This document shows, in pieces, positions 7,031 through 14,409 of a DNA stretch of 64,000 nucleotides (position 1 is the first letter of the stretch; each line of letters begins with the position of its first letter). This stretch comes from Clostridiales bacterium (lineage in GTDB: Bacteria > Bacillota > Clostridia > Christensenellales > Borkfalkiaceae), in contig SVIP01000005.1 of NCBI GenBank assembly GCA_015069425.1, forward strand, positions 1 through 64,000. Reading direction: 5' to 3'. A program made the translations under genes and the position numbers. The notes beneath the pieces are model-generated. The model ran no database searches. It saw only the letters and a program-made list of their open reading frames with translations, and had not been told where the DNA came from.

Positions 7031-7810
7031 TTACCATTTTTCTCTTATATTATGTATGCCTTTACCGATAAATGCAACTTGATTAAAATCTTCAGGCTTG
7101 TTTCTTATTATATAGTCTATATAAGTTATCATTTGGTCTGCCACATCCAAATACCCTATTGCGTTTAGATGCCCACCGCAATAATGGGTAGATACATATT
7201 TTTCGTCATGGATAGGAGCATATTTTCTTAAATCGATTACATATAAAAACTCAAAGTAATTTGGAAGGGTACGCAAAAATTCTGCATGTTTATCACATTT
7301 TTCGTCCCTTTCACCTTTATCTCCTGTACTAACAGGCATAGTAACAACAAATATTCTTGCTTTTGGTTGGATTTGACGATATTTTTGGATTATTTTAACG
7401 TAATGCCCTACAAATGAATCTCTATTATTATCGGGATTTTCAAAATCAACGTCATCCATTGTTCCAAATCCGTACTCGTACTTATCCCATTGATTCATAT
7501 CGTTTCTGCCAAGTGCTATAATATATGCCTGACATGCTTTTTCAGGCATATAACTTTTCGTCATATTAGAGTAATGGGTATATTCTTTCGCAGTAAGCCC
7601 ACCGCAAGAGAAATTATATACTTTCATGCCACATTTTCTTGCCATAAACTGACCCCATGAATACTCATAATAGTCATTATATTTTTTACTTGTTCCGTCA
7701 AATGATTCGTGTTCTCCGGAAGCAAGGCTATCGCCAATTACCGCCATTGTACGAAAAATTGAAGTGTAACCACCGTCTTTAATTAAACATGATATTGGAT
7801 TATTGTCCAT
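7031..7810 (-). CDS. SGNH/GDSL-family hydrolase
   Basis: A 259-residue cytoplasmic (no signal peptide) SGNH-fold esterase. Block I is AVIGDSLASG with catalytic Ser28. Block II is the Gly in SCGGL (near 68-72), block III is IALGRND (near 98-104), and the block V His is in HYCGGHLNAIGY near 210-220. Such enzymes usually remove acetyl or other acyl groups from sugars; the substrate here is unknown. It has its own strong promoter 140 bases upstream and lies next to other carbohydrate genes. Confidence 0.85.
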   Translation of the reverse strand: MDNNPISCLIKDGGYTSIFRTMAVIGDSLASGEHESFDGTSKKYNDYYEYSWGQFMARKCGMKVYNFSCGGLTAKEYTHYSNMTKSYMPEKACQAYIIALGRNDMNQWDKYEYGFGTMDDVDFENPDNNRDSFVGHYVKIIQKYRQIQPKARIFVVTMPVSTGDKGERDEKCDKHAEFLRTLPNYFEFLYVIDLRKYAPIHDEKYVSTHYCGGHLNAIGYLDVADQMITYIDYIIRNKPEDFNQVAFIGKGIHNIREKW

Positions 7811-7948
7811 AAGTCATCCTATTTAGAAAATATTTTTTAATTATTAGCAACACTTAAATCGTAAAAGCCCTCTAATTCATCGTCTTAATACTTTTGTTGT
7901 AATTGAAATATTTAAAACTTTCATAAAAGGACTTTATCTTCGTTTCGT

Positions 7949-7977
7949 ATTATATCAATAAATTTGGTTATTGTCAA
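7949..7977 (-). promoter_or_regulatory. Promoter of the SGNH hydrolase gene
   Basis: TTGACA (7972-7977), 17-base spacer, TATAAT (7949-7954), giving a leader of about 130 bases. The rest of the 7811-8126 gap is AT-rich and I see no further gene or structure in it. Confidence 0.85.
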
Positions 7978-8126
7978 TTTTTGTTTATAATATTTTCAAT
8001 ATGAATCTCACTATACTAACGATTTTTAATCTATCCTTACCACTCTCTATCTTTAATTTCGCAAACACACAAGAAATCATTATCAATTATTTTTCATATT
8101 TTTATCATTTTATTTCCTTTTGGATT

Positions 8127-8906
8127 TTAAATCTCTTCTTCTCCGTATTTTGAAATATACTCTTTTAGGATCTTATTTGTTTCAAGCGGAGCATCTCCTA
8201 CTGTATTTGAACAAAATATTATTCCCTCAATTTTCTTTTCTCTTAAAAGATCAAAATATTTAGATAGCTGTAACTCAAAGAGTTTTATATCCATCGGCTG
8301 TGTTTTATCATCAAGATAATCATACAAATAAATCCCTAGCATTCTCTTCTTATTTTTTGTTATCTCAAAATACCTTTCAAGATATTTATCTACGTTTACG
8401 ATTTTCTCACAACCCCAAATCCAGAAAGAAACACCGTCAAAACATTCTAGGTATTCTGTCAAATCGTCTTCTATCCGTCCGTTATACAGTACACACCAAA
8501 AATCAAGATTATTTTGGTTAAGTTTGCTTTGAATTTTCTTTAATATTTTAGGAGGAAAGCGCTCCATTCTCTCAGGTGAAAAAAAGTCATCCATAACGCA
8601 TCCATTGATGTTATTAGCACAATTTAGCACTTCAATAACATCGTCGGTATTCCCTAGTTCAGCGTCTGGTAATGCTGAACTGGCATCACCTAAAACCGAC
8701 CATTTTACTTGTTTTAAACTAGATAATCTCTTTGCTAAATTATTAAAGGGTGGTTGTATGTTTCCGCCATAAGATACTATAAAACTATTTTCTATTCCAT
8801 ATTCTTTTGCAAATCCTTCAGGGCTCATATTACACTCAAATGGTACAATCTTATTATGACTTCCTTCTAAATGTCCCCAATTCCATAATTTTTCTTTTAA
8901 TTTCAT
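8127..8906 (-). CDS. Unknown protein, possibly a TIM-barrel enzyme
   Basis: A 259-residue soluble protein starting MKLKEKLWNWGHLEGSHN, with AGGAGG just before this ATG; a GTG 6 codons upstream would lie over the ribosome-binding site and is unlikely. I do not recognise the family. Features: an early WNWGHLEGSH, internal strands ending in acidic residues (NGCVMDDFF, WCVLYNGRIEDD, FDGVSFWIWGCE, LGIYLYDYLDD), and a late GIIFCSNTVGDAP. Regular strand-helix alternation and acidic strand ends suggest a (beta/alpha)8 barrel like many uncharacterised glycosidase-like proteins. It is the last gene after GH28 and an MFS transporter, with 60 bases before it, so it probably acts in the same sugar pathway. 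Confidence 0.7.
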   Translation of the reverse strand: MKLKEKLWNWGHLEGSHNKIVPFECNMSPEGFAKEYGIENSFIVSYGGNIQPPFNNLAKRLSSLKQVKWSVLGDASSALPDAELGNTDDVIEVLNCANNINGCVMDDFFSPERMERFPPKILKKIQSKLNQNNLDFWCVLYNGRIEDDLTEYLECFDGVSFWIWGCEKIVNVDKYLERYFEITKNKKRMLGIYLYDYLDDKTQPMDIKLFELQLSKYFDLLREKKIEGIIFCSNTVGDAPLETNKILKEYISKYGEEEI

Positions 8907-8966
8907 AAATCCTCCTAATAGCACAAATCAATTCTCTTTTTTACTAAAAATATTATCCGAATTCAT

Positions 8967-10244
8967 TTACTCATTGTCTTTACACTTGATTTTATTTATC
9001 ACAAAAATCATGTAAACTATAATCAAATTTATCACAACAAAACTAAACATGCTAGTTACTTGTTGTGCATATAATGGTAATCCCAAAAAACGATTCCCAT
9101 TAACCTGTATATAAGATATTAATGGACTTATAATAATTGTTGTAAAAAACCCAGCAAAACCTGAGAGCGTTTGTTTTAATGCTAGCGCTTGAACCCTTTG
9201 ATTCGGTTCAACGTAATCGTATATTAAATTTATAGTAGCACTATTTATTCCCGCCATTGCAACACTATGCAATATAACATAAATAGTGTAAAATATTTTT
9301 CCATTAGTTGGAACAGTAAACATATTTATACCAAAACAAATAGACGCAATAGAGAAACACACTATTAACATTTTTGAAAATGAATATTTATCTGCAAATC
9401 TTCCCATCGGTCTTGAAAATAAAACACGTGCAAAACTACCCACCATAGTAATAACTGACACAAAAGTTAAGGAAAATCCTAATTCCTTAATATTATACGT
9501 GCCTTGAAATGCTGTTGTAGAATTCCCCATATTCCAAAGAACGGAAATTAAAATTACTTTAAATAATTCCTTATTCTTTAATAAATCTTTAAGTGATTTT
9601 CTTGAATTACGATTATCAATTTCTCCTTCCATTGGTTTTTCTTTTGAAAATATTAAAGTTAAGCTATGTAGCAACATTAAGCAAAACACACCTATTCCAC
9701 AAACAATGAACGCTCTTTCTATATTTCCAGCAGTCTCAAAATAATCCACAACGAAACTAAGTAGATATGAAAAAGCCATTCCACCAAGTAAAGAAACTAT
9801 CTCTTTATTTGCAGTAAATCTACCACGCTTATTATTTTCAATAAGCGACATATACCAATTTATTTTAGGAGAATTAACAACGTTATGAATAACGTGTGCT
9901 ATAAAAAGTGATACTATAAATAAAACCGTTTTTGTTTGGATTGAAATATTAAATATAGGTATTAAATAAATCATTGCAAATAACGACTGACTTATAGTGT
10001 GTAAAAAGGTTACCCACCTCTTTACTGGTCGCTTATTTGCTAAAAATATGGCAACCAACTGAAATCCACATCCAAGCGAAACAAAAGAAGATAAAATCCC
10101 AGTAATACTGTCTTTTATTCCTATATAAGAAGTTAGTTTAGCTAGATAAACACCACCAACCGAAATTGAAACAAAATATTCTAGAGCTGCTTCTATAATA
10201 TACATTAATCTAGTAAACTTATATACGTCTTTTTCCTTTTCCAT
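8967..10244 (-). CDS. MFS transporter
   Basis: A 425-residue protein with about 12 membrane segments and a cytoplasmic central loop (about residues 205-230, NRNSRKSLKDLLKNKELFK), as usual in the major facilitator superfamily. Residues KRPVKRWVTF after the second segment and GRFADKYSFSKM near 285 match the repeated inter-helix loop motifs. It sits between a GH28-like enzyme and an unknown protein with short gaps (about 56-60 bases), so it may import the oligo- or monosaccharide handled by them. The substrate cannot be read from the sequence. Confidence 0.85.
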   Translation of the reverse strand: MEKEKDVYKFTRLMYIIEAALEYFVSISVGGVYLAKLTSYIGIKDSITGILSSFVSLGCGFQLVAIFLANKRPVKRWVTFLHTISQSLFAMIYLIPIFNISIQTKTVLFIVSLFIAHVIHNVVNSPKINWYMSLIENNKRGRFTANKEIVSLLGGMAFSYLLSFVVDYFETAGNIERAFIVCGIGVFCLMLLHSLTLIFSKEKPMEGEIDNRNSRKSLKDLLKNKELFKVILISVLWNMGNSTTAFQGTYNIKELGFSLTFVSVITMVGSFARVLFSRPMGRFADKYSFSKMLIVCFSIASICFGINMFTVPTNGKIFYTIYVILHSVAMAGINSATINLIYDYVEPNQRVQALALKQTLSGFAGFFTTIIISPLISYIQVNGNRFLGLPLYAQQVTSMFSFVVINLIIVYMIFVINKIKCKDNE

Positions 10245-10300
10245 AAATACACCTAATCCAAACTGCGCTTAAAAAAGAAAGTCTACTCTATCCTAACCTT

Positions 10301-11674
10301 TCAAATACAATCAACAACAAATTCCTGTTTTGTTTCTTTAATAGCGCTTTTTATTTCGTTGCCGAAATCTGAACAATTTATCGCAATTTTCCCCTTGTTC
10401 TCACCATAATTTTTAACAACTGTTTCACCATTAAAATTTTTAACACATACTTTATTAAAATTAACGCTCTTTAAGTTGGCAGAACGGATTAAACAATCGT
10501 CTGTATAATTATTTGACAATAGTATATCTACGCTTTCAAGATTAAGAGTAAACGGCTCTTCCTGACTCCCATAAGCAATCATCGGCATAGAAATATTTTT
10601 AACTACAATATTTTTAAAACTTATATCGTATAAAGGTCTATTTTGTTGCCACGTCTCATTTCCAGAATAATTATAATGTAAAAATTTCTCTGAATTTTCA
10701 ACCGTGCAATTTTCTATTGTTATTTTTGATGGCTTTTTTATTATTTCTAATCTATTATCTGCATAGTAAGTATAAAAACTTTTCATCCTATAACGATGAT
10801 TTGGATTCTCTAAGTCGCTTAGTAACTTTCCCGTTATCTTTTCATCTTTAGTTAATGTATAACGGTGGACAAACTTCGAGTTTCCTTCCACCTTACAATT
10901 ACTAATTTTAACGTTTGTTCCCGCAAATCTAAAGGCACTGCAAGTTGAAGAAAGTTTACAATTGCTTATTCTAACTTTATAGTTTGCGTATCCTGCAATA
11001 CAATCATCCCCAGTATAAAAATCACAATCTTCCACTAAAACGTTTTCACAATCAAACACATCAAAACCATCATGTCCTGCTTTTATAGTTGAATTTTTAC
11101 AAGTAACATTCTTGCAACTCCAAATACAATAAGCCCAATTGGCGCTATTTACTATTGTGATGCCGTAAATATCTATATTTTTACTTTTACAGATACTTAT
11201 ACAATGCGGTCCTCTAAAACCTTCTTCCCCATTTTCATCATAACAGTCTCGTCCATCTATTATTGAGTTTTTTTCTCCAATAATCGCTATGTTTTTAGCG
11301 TTATAAACTTTAATTAAAGAATTAAACCACTTTTTCCCATAATGAACACCATCTATTGAACGACCATTAATTTTTGTTTCATTTGTTAATATATAATTGG
11401 GCACGGGCTCAATTATATCTTTTTGTAATATGAAATAATCATTAGGATTTCGTGATCCTATTAATTTTGCATCTTCAAGTAAGTGCAACGTGATATTTGA
11501 ACGTAGTCTTATAGCCCCGGTTATAAATTCCCCTGCAGGTATTTGAATTTCTCCTCCACCATTTTTAAAACAATAATCTATTGCAGACTGAATACTTTCC
11601 GTTTGTAATAGATTGCTTCCAGTTTTTGCACCAAAGTCTAATATGTTAACCTTTAATTTGTAATTTTTCATCAT
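10301..11674 (-). CDS. GH28-like right-handed beta-helix glycosidase (polygalacturonase family)
   Basis: A protein of about 457 residues whose start matches GH28 enzymes: a VNILDFGAKTG opening, ESIQSAIDYC, GGGEIQIPAGEFITGAIRLRSNITLHL, then many Ile/Asn/Cys-rich beta-helix rungs. The catalytic region appears as AGHDGFDVFDC...YTGDDCIAG, where the Asp cluster matches the family's acidic catalytic residues (NTDG...DD), and a GTNVKISNC strand follows. No signal peptide is seen, so it acts inside the cell, as expected on short pectin-derived oligosaccharides. The ATG at 11674 is preferred over an upstream TTG (11707). It is the first gene of a GH28-MFS-unknown unit behind an AraC-type promoter. Confidence 0.85.
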   Translation of the reverse strand: MMKNYKLKVNILDFGAKTGSNLLQTESIQSAIDYCFKNGGGEIQIPAGEFITGAIRLRSNITLHLLEDAKLIGSRNPNDYFILQKDIIEPVPNYILTNETKINGRSIDGVHYGKKWFNSLIKVYNAKNIAIIGEKNSIIDGRDCYDENGEEGFRGPHCISICKSKNIDIYGITIVNSANWAYCIWSCKNVTCKNSTIKAGHDGFDVFDCENVLVEDCDFYTGDDCIAGYANYKVRISNCKLSSTCSAFRFAGTNVKISNCKVEGNSKFVHRYTLTKDEKITGKLLSDLENPNHRYRMKSFYTYYADNRLEIIKKPSKITIENCTVENSEKFLHYNYSGNETWQQNRPLYDISFKNIVVKNISMPMIAYGSQEEPFTLNLESVDILLSNNYTDDCLIRSANLKSVNFNKVCVKNFNGETVVKNYGENKGKIAINCSDFGNEIKSAIKETKQEFVVDCI

Positions 11675-11816
11675 CAATCCACGCTCTTTAATATAAGTAT
11701 TTATCAATTTGTTCCTTGTGTCGTTGGGCGCAACATCTAACCAAACAATGATGCTTATAAAAATATTTGTATATATATTATTCAGTAACTCTATCCATAC
11801 ACATTTCTAGTTTTTA

Positions 11817-11882
11817 ATTTTAATCAAAAGTCCAAATTTATTCTATACACAAACTTGACTAAAAATTGTCTTTTTTTGACCA
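11817..11882 (-). promoter_or_regulatory. AraC-type activator promoter, copy 1 (GH28 operon)
   Basis: On the minus strand, TGGTCAA (11876-11882) and TAGTCAA (11855-11861) repeat at a 21-base period. After 9 bases comes a poor -35 TAGAAT (11840-11845), a 17-base spacer, then -10 TAAAAT (11817-11822). Direct 7-base half-sites two helical turns apart beside a weak -35 are the usual layout of an AraC-family activated promoter. The GH28 start is about 140 bases downstream. The same layout recurs at 13309-13374. Confidence 0.65.
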
Positions 11883-11889
11883 TATAAAC
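11830..11889. repeat. 60-bp dispersed repeat, copy 1
   Basis: Identical at 52 of 60 positions to 13322-13381, in the same orientation, with conservation concentrated on the two TGGTCAA/TAGTCAA half-sites, the T-run between them and the -35 region. See the promoter entries. Confidence 0.85.
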
Positions 11890-11968
11890 TTGTACCATGC
11901 AATGCGTTATTTAACAAATTGATTAATAATGAAAATATAAATCATAGTAGAAGATTCCCTCTTTCTAA

Positions 11969-12202
11969 ACTTGCCACACTCACAACAAAACTTATAAACG
12001 ATTTAAAGAACACAACAAAATCACCATTCAAACTTACTTGAATTCAAAGCGAATGGACTATACAAAAAACCAACTATTAAAAAACAAAAAAATTACAGAC
12101 GTTGCTCTGCAATTGGGAAACACTAATATTTATAATTTTAGTCGGGCTTTCAAAAAACACGTTGGAATATCGCCAGAACTATTCAAAAAAGAACAAAAAT
12201 AA
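11969..12202 (+). pseudogene. Remnant of an AraC-family regulator (C-terminal HTH only)
   Basis: The plus-strand frame ending at TAA 12200-12202 encodes the last two-thirds of an AraC DNA-binding domain: YKRFKEHNKITIQTYLNSKR, then KITDVALQLGNTNIYNFSRA and FKKHVGISPELFKK, the hallmark second helix-turn-helix and SP(E)LFKK end. An in-frame TAA (11966-11968) closes the frame upstream and no sensor domain is found, so this is a 77-codon fossil. It lies divergent to the GH28 operon and next to promoter copy 1, so it was probably that operon's own activator. Confidence 0.8.
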
Positions 12203-12213
12203 AGCTTAAATCA

Positions 12214-12252
12214 TAAAAAAAGAAGTTTTGTTTTACAAAACTTCTTTTTTTA
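12214..12252. terminator. Bidirectional terminator after the AraC remnant
   Basis: AAAAAAAGAAGTTTTG, loop, CAAAACTTCTTTTTTT. The stem has an A-tract before and a T-tract after it, so it can stop both the remnant (+) and the convergent PIG-L gene (-). Confidence 0.85.
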
Positions 12253-12278
12253 ATAAAGTTGATAAAACAACAAAAATA

Positions 12279-13151
12279 TTAAAAAGGAAATAATCTTCTT
12301 ATCTCGTTCTCATCAGGTTGCTTGCCATATTCTGAAAGCTGAAAAGGTTCTGCAAATATAATTTCATTTGCCTTTTCCCCATAGTATTTCAATATTATGT
12401 CTCGATACTTTGCCGCTGACATTGCCTCCCAATATTCACTATGATTCTTCGACTTATATTTTTGTAATTCCTCTACTGATAGTACTTTATCTCTCGGTAT
12501 CCTTGGTGATCTATACCACTCTTTCCTCTCTAACTTATCACTTGGTACTTTATCTAATTCACCATGTGTAAATGGCAACCACTCGTATACCTGTGATACG
12601 TGACAATCGTACATATCAAATTTTTTATCTATAACGTTATCAATTGATATTACCACGTTTGGTGTAAATGGTGGATTAGTAAATGGATCTCTAAAATACA
12701 TTATTACTGGCATTTCTTCCATCGCTGGAACTTCTGGACAAAAATTTGGCACTATCAATAAATACGATGCATCTTGAACTAAAACGCCAGCATTGCGATG
12801 GTCTGCGTGATAATCATTAGTTCGATGCGAAAATATGATATCGGGATTAAATTCTCTTATATAGCGTACTAGCTTTTTTCTGGTTTCTAAATCTGCCATT
12901 AGTTCACAGTCGTTTATATCCCACACGTCATATTTCACACCCGTCAATTGTGCAACGTTTTGTGCCTCTTTATACCTACGCTTTGCAATTTCTTCCGGAG
13001 TATTCTCATGGTGTCCACCACAGCCATTACACATTGAAAGGAATTGCACTTTATGCCCTGCTTTTATGTACTTAAGTGCGGTACCACCACCTTCAAAATC
13101 ATTATCGTCTAAATGTGCTCCTATCATTAGTACTTTTAATTGTTTATTCAT
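12279..13151 (-). CDS. PIG-L/LmbE-family deacetylase
   Basis: A 290-residue zinc-dependent N-deacetylase of the PIG-L family. The metal motif is GAHLDDNDFE (His13, Asp15, Asp16), a variant of the common AHPDDE in which Leu replaces Pro and Asn-Asp replaces Glu. The second motif is SHRTNDYHADHRNAG near 107-121. Such enzymes usually deacetylate N-acetylglucosamine-type sugars. No signal peptide is seen. No clear Shine-Dalgarno sequence precedes the ATG. It is expressed from promoter copy 2 and stands alone before a terminator. Confidence 0.88.
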   Translation of the reverse strand: MNKQLKVLMIGAHLDDNDFEGGGTALKYIKAGHKVQFLSMCNGCGGHHENTPEEIAKRRYKEAQNVAQLTGVKYDVWDINDCELMADLETRKKLVRYIREFNPDIIFSHRTNDYHADHRNAGVLVQDASYLLIVPNFCPEVPAMEEMPVIMYFRDPFTNPPFTPNVVISIDNVIDKKFDMYDCHVSQVYEWLPFTHGELDKVPSDKLERKEWYRSPRIPRDKVLSVEELQKYKSKNHSEYWEAMSAAKYRDIILKYYGEKANEIIFAEPFQLSEYGKQPDENEIRRLFPF

Positions 13152-13308
13152 GTCTAAAATATAATATTGATAATTTTTGTCATAACATTGACTACAATAT
13201 TATTCCTTTATATAATTTAAGATATGGCGGTGCTTTCAAAATATAATACAATTTAAACCACCTATGTATTATTGTTCTATTTCACACAAAACTCCATTAT
13301 CTCCCATA

Positions 13309-13374
13309 ATTATAGTCAATAGTTTAAATTTATTCTATATACAAAATTGACTAGAAATTGTTTTTTTTTGACCA
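13309..13374 (-). promoter_or_regulatory. AraC-type activator promoter, copy 2 (PIG-L gene)
   Basis: TGGTCAA (13368-13374) and TAGTCAA (13347-13353) at a 21-base period, 9 bases, -35 TAGAAT (13332-13337), 17 bases, -10 TATAAT (13309-13314), all on the minus strand. All spacings equal those of copy 1. Transcription would start near 13302, about 150 bases before the PIG-L ATG. Confidence 0.65.
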
Positions 13375-13381
13375 TGTAAAA
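13322..13381. repeat. 60-bp dispersed repeat, copy 2
   Basis: Second copy of the promoter-containing repeat at 11830-11889 (52 of 60 bases alike), located between the PIG-L and SGNH genes. Confidence 0.85.
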
Positions 13382-13398
13382 ATAATATTTGCACTTTT

Positions 13399-14091
13399 TT
13401 ATTTTGCTATAATTTCAGCAAATGCTTCTAACCACAAATCTGCTATAAATGCATGCATTTGCTCGGTTGGATGTATACCATCCCATAACCAATATTCATT
13501 AGGATCAATATTTTTATTGCTTTTTAATAATGCATTTTTTGATTTTTCAACCAATTCTTCTAAGGGTTTTTGTAAGGGGATAAATTTAGCATTAAAACAC
13601 TCTGCTATTTGACGAATTATTTGTTGTTTTCTGCGAAAAACCAACATGAAATTTTCATAGTTCTCTTTTTGTTTACCGACCGGTAATGCAAAAGGCTCCA
13701 TTATAATCAATTTTAAATTAGGGTTAACTTGGCAAGCGGAAGAAAGCAACTCTCTATATCCCTTTTCAAAATTATTTAAATGTTCTTCTATGCCTTCTTC
13801 ATATTTACCATCTCTTTTTCCGTTTCCATTTATTCCGATAAGAAGACTAAGCACGTCTGGTTTTTCATCAAGCGTGTCAACCTTCCACCTTTTTGCGATA
13901 GTTTCCACAGAATCTCCACTTACGCCACGATTAACAAAGAGATATTTCCCAGGATTTTGATAAGCCAACCGCCCTACAACAGTAAACACATAAGAATGCC
14001 CTATTTGATGATTTAAATCCCATCTCGTTTCAGGATCTTTATAACGATTTCCATCTGTAATTGAATCTCCTTGAAAAAGAACTTTTATCAT
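13399..14091 (-). CDS. SGNH/GDSL-family hydrolase
   Basis: A 230-residue intracellular SGNH esterase. Block I is LFQGDSITDG with Ser10. Block II is NRGVSGDSVETIA with its Gly near 58. Block III is SLLIGINGNG, and block V is LWDGIHPTEQMH with the catalytic Asp-x-x-His near the C-terminus. Homologous enzymes deacetylate oligosaccharides such as xylan or pectin fragments; the substrate here is inferred only from its neighbours, a GH28-like enzyme and a PIG-L deacetylase. It has its own promoter, and its 3' end lies against the copy 2 repeat. Confidence 0.88.
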   Translation of the reverse strand: MIKVLFQGDSITDGNRYKDPETRWDLNHQIGHSYVFTVVGRLAYQNPGKYLFVNRGVSGDSVETIAKRWKVDTLDEKPDVLSLLIGINGNGKRDGKYEEGIEEHLNNFEKGYRELLSSACQVNPNLKLIIMEPFALPVGKQKENYENFMLVFRRKQQIIRQIAECFNAKFIPLQKPLEELVEKSKNALLKSNKNIDPNEYWLWDGIHPTEQMHAFIADLWLEAFAEIIAK

Positions 14092-14140
14092 ATCTAATTA
14101 CACTCCTACTATTAATCTCACATGTTTTTATCTTAAAATT

Positions 14141-14168
14141 ATTATAACACTTATACAAAAAAAATCAA
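14141..14168 (-). promoter_or_regulatory. Promoter of the 13399-14091 SGNH gene
   Basis: TTGATT (14163-14168), 16-base spacer, TATAAT (14141-14146) on the minus strand, 50 bases before the ATG. It is divergent to the pfl promoter. Confidence 0.65.
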
Positions 14169-14246
14169 AATATATTATTATTTTTTTAACTTTTTTTCGC
14201 CACACTTGCTATAATAAAACATAAAAAATTTAAATCAAATTTAGAC

Positions 14247-14275
14247 TTGACAAATATATTTCAGAGTGTTATAAT
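14247..14275 (+). promoter_or_regulatory. pfl operon promoter
   Basis: TTGACA (14247-14252), 17-base spacer, TATAAT (14270-14275). Transcription would begin near 14282, at the first bases of the ZTP aptamer. Confidence 0.9.
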
Positions 14276-14285
14276 TAAGCTATCA

Positions 14286-14384
14286 ATACATGACTGACGG
14301 ATTGCACAGAGTACTGTGGGGGAATGTGTTGATGTTTAGCCGACCGTCTGGGCAATTCAATTGTTAAATTGGATTGCCTTTTTT
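14286..14384 (+). promoter_or_regulatory. ZTP riboswitch (pfl motif) with terminator
   Basis: The RNA has the two conserved blocks of the pfl/ZTP motif: ATGACTGACGG at its 5' side and GCCGACCGTCTGGGC at its 3' side (14338-14352), with a GGGGGA junction between. The last bases GGC (14351-14353) also start a 12-bp terminator stem (GGCAATTCAATT / AAATTGGATTGCC) followed by TTTTTT (14379-14384). Ligand binding (ZTP/ZMP, which signals 10-formyl-tetrahydrofolate shortage) would hold the GGGC block in the pseudoknot, stop the terminator forming and switch pflB-pflA on, increasing formate supply. The motif class and its link to pfl genes are established; the exact fold here is inferred. Confidence 0.9.
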
Positions 14385-14409
14385 GTACTATTTTTATAAG
14401 GAGAGTTTT

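Noticed and set aside
7971..8153. 60-codon plus-strand frame
   Set aside because: AT-rich Phe/Ile/Leu string with no ribosome site that overlaps the end of the 8127-8906 gene; random open frame.
11708..12278. Insertion sequence in the gap between GH28 and PIG-L
   Set aside because: No transposase frame or flanking inverted repeats; the only coding trace is the AraC remnant, and the repeat at 11830-11889 is a promoter-like element.
13152..13321. Short frame MGDNGVLCEIEQ in the PIG-L leader
   Set aside because: Twelve codons without a ribosome site; no evidence of translation.
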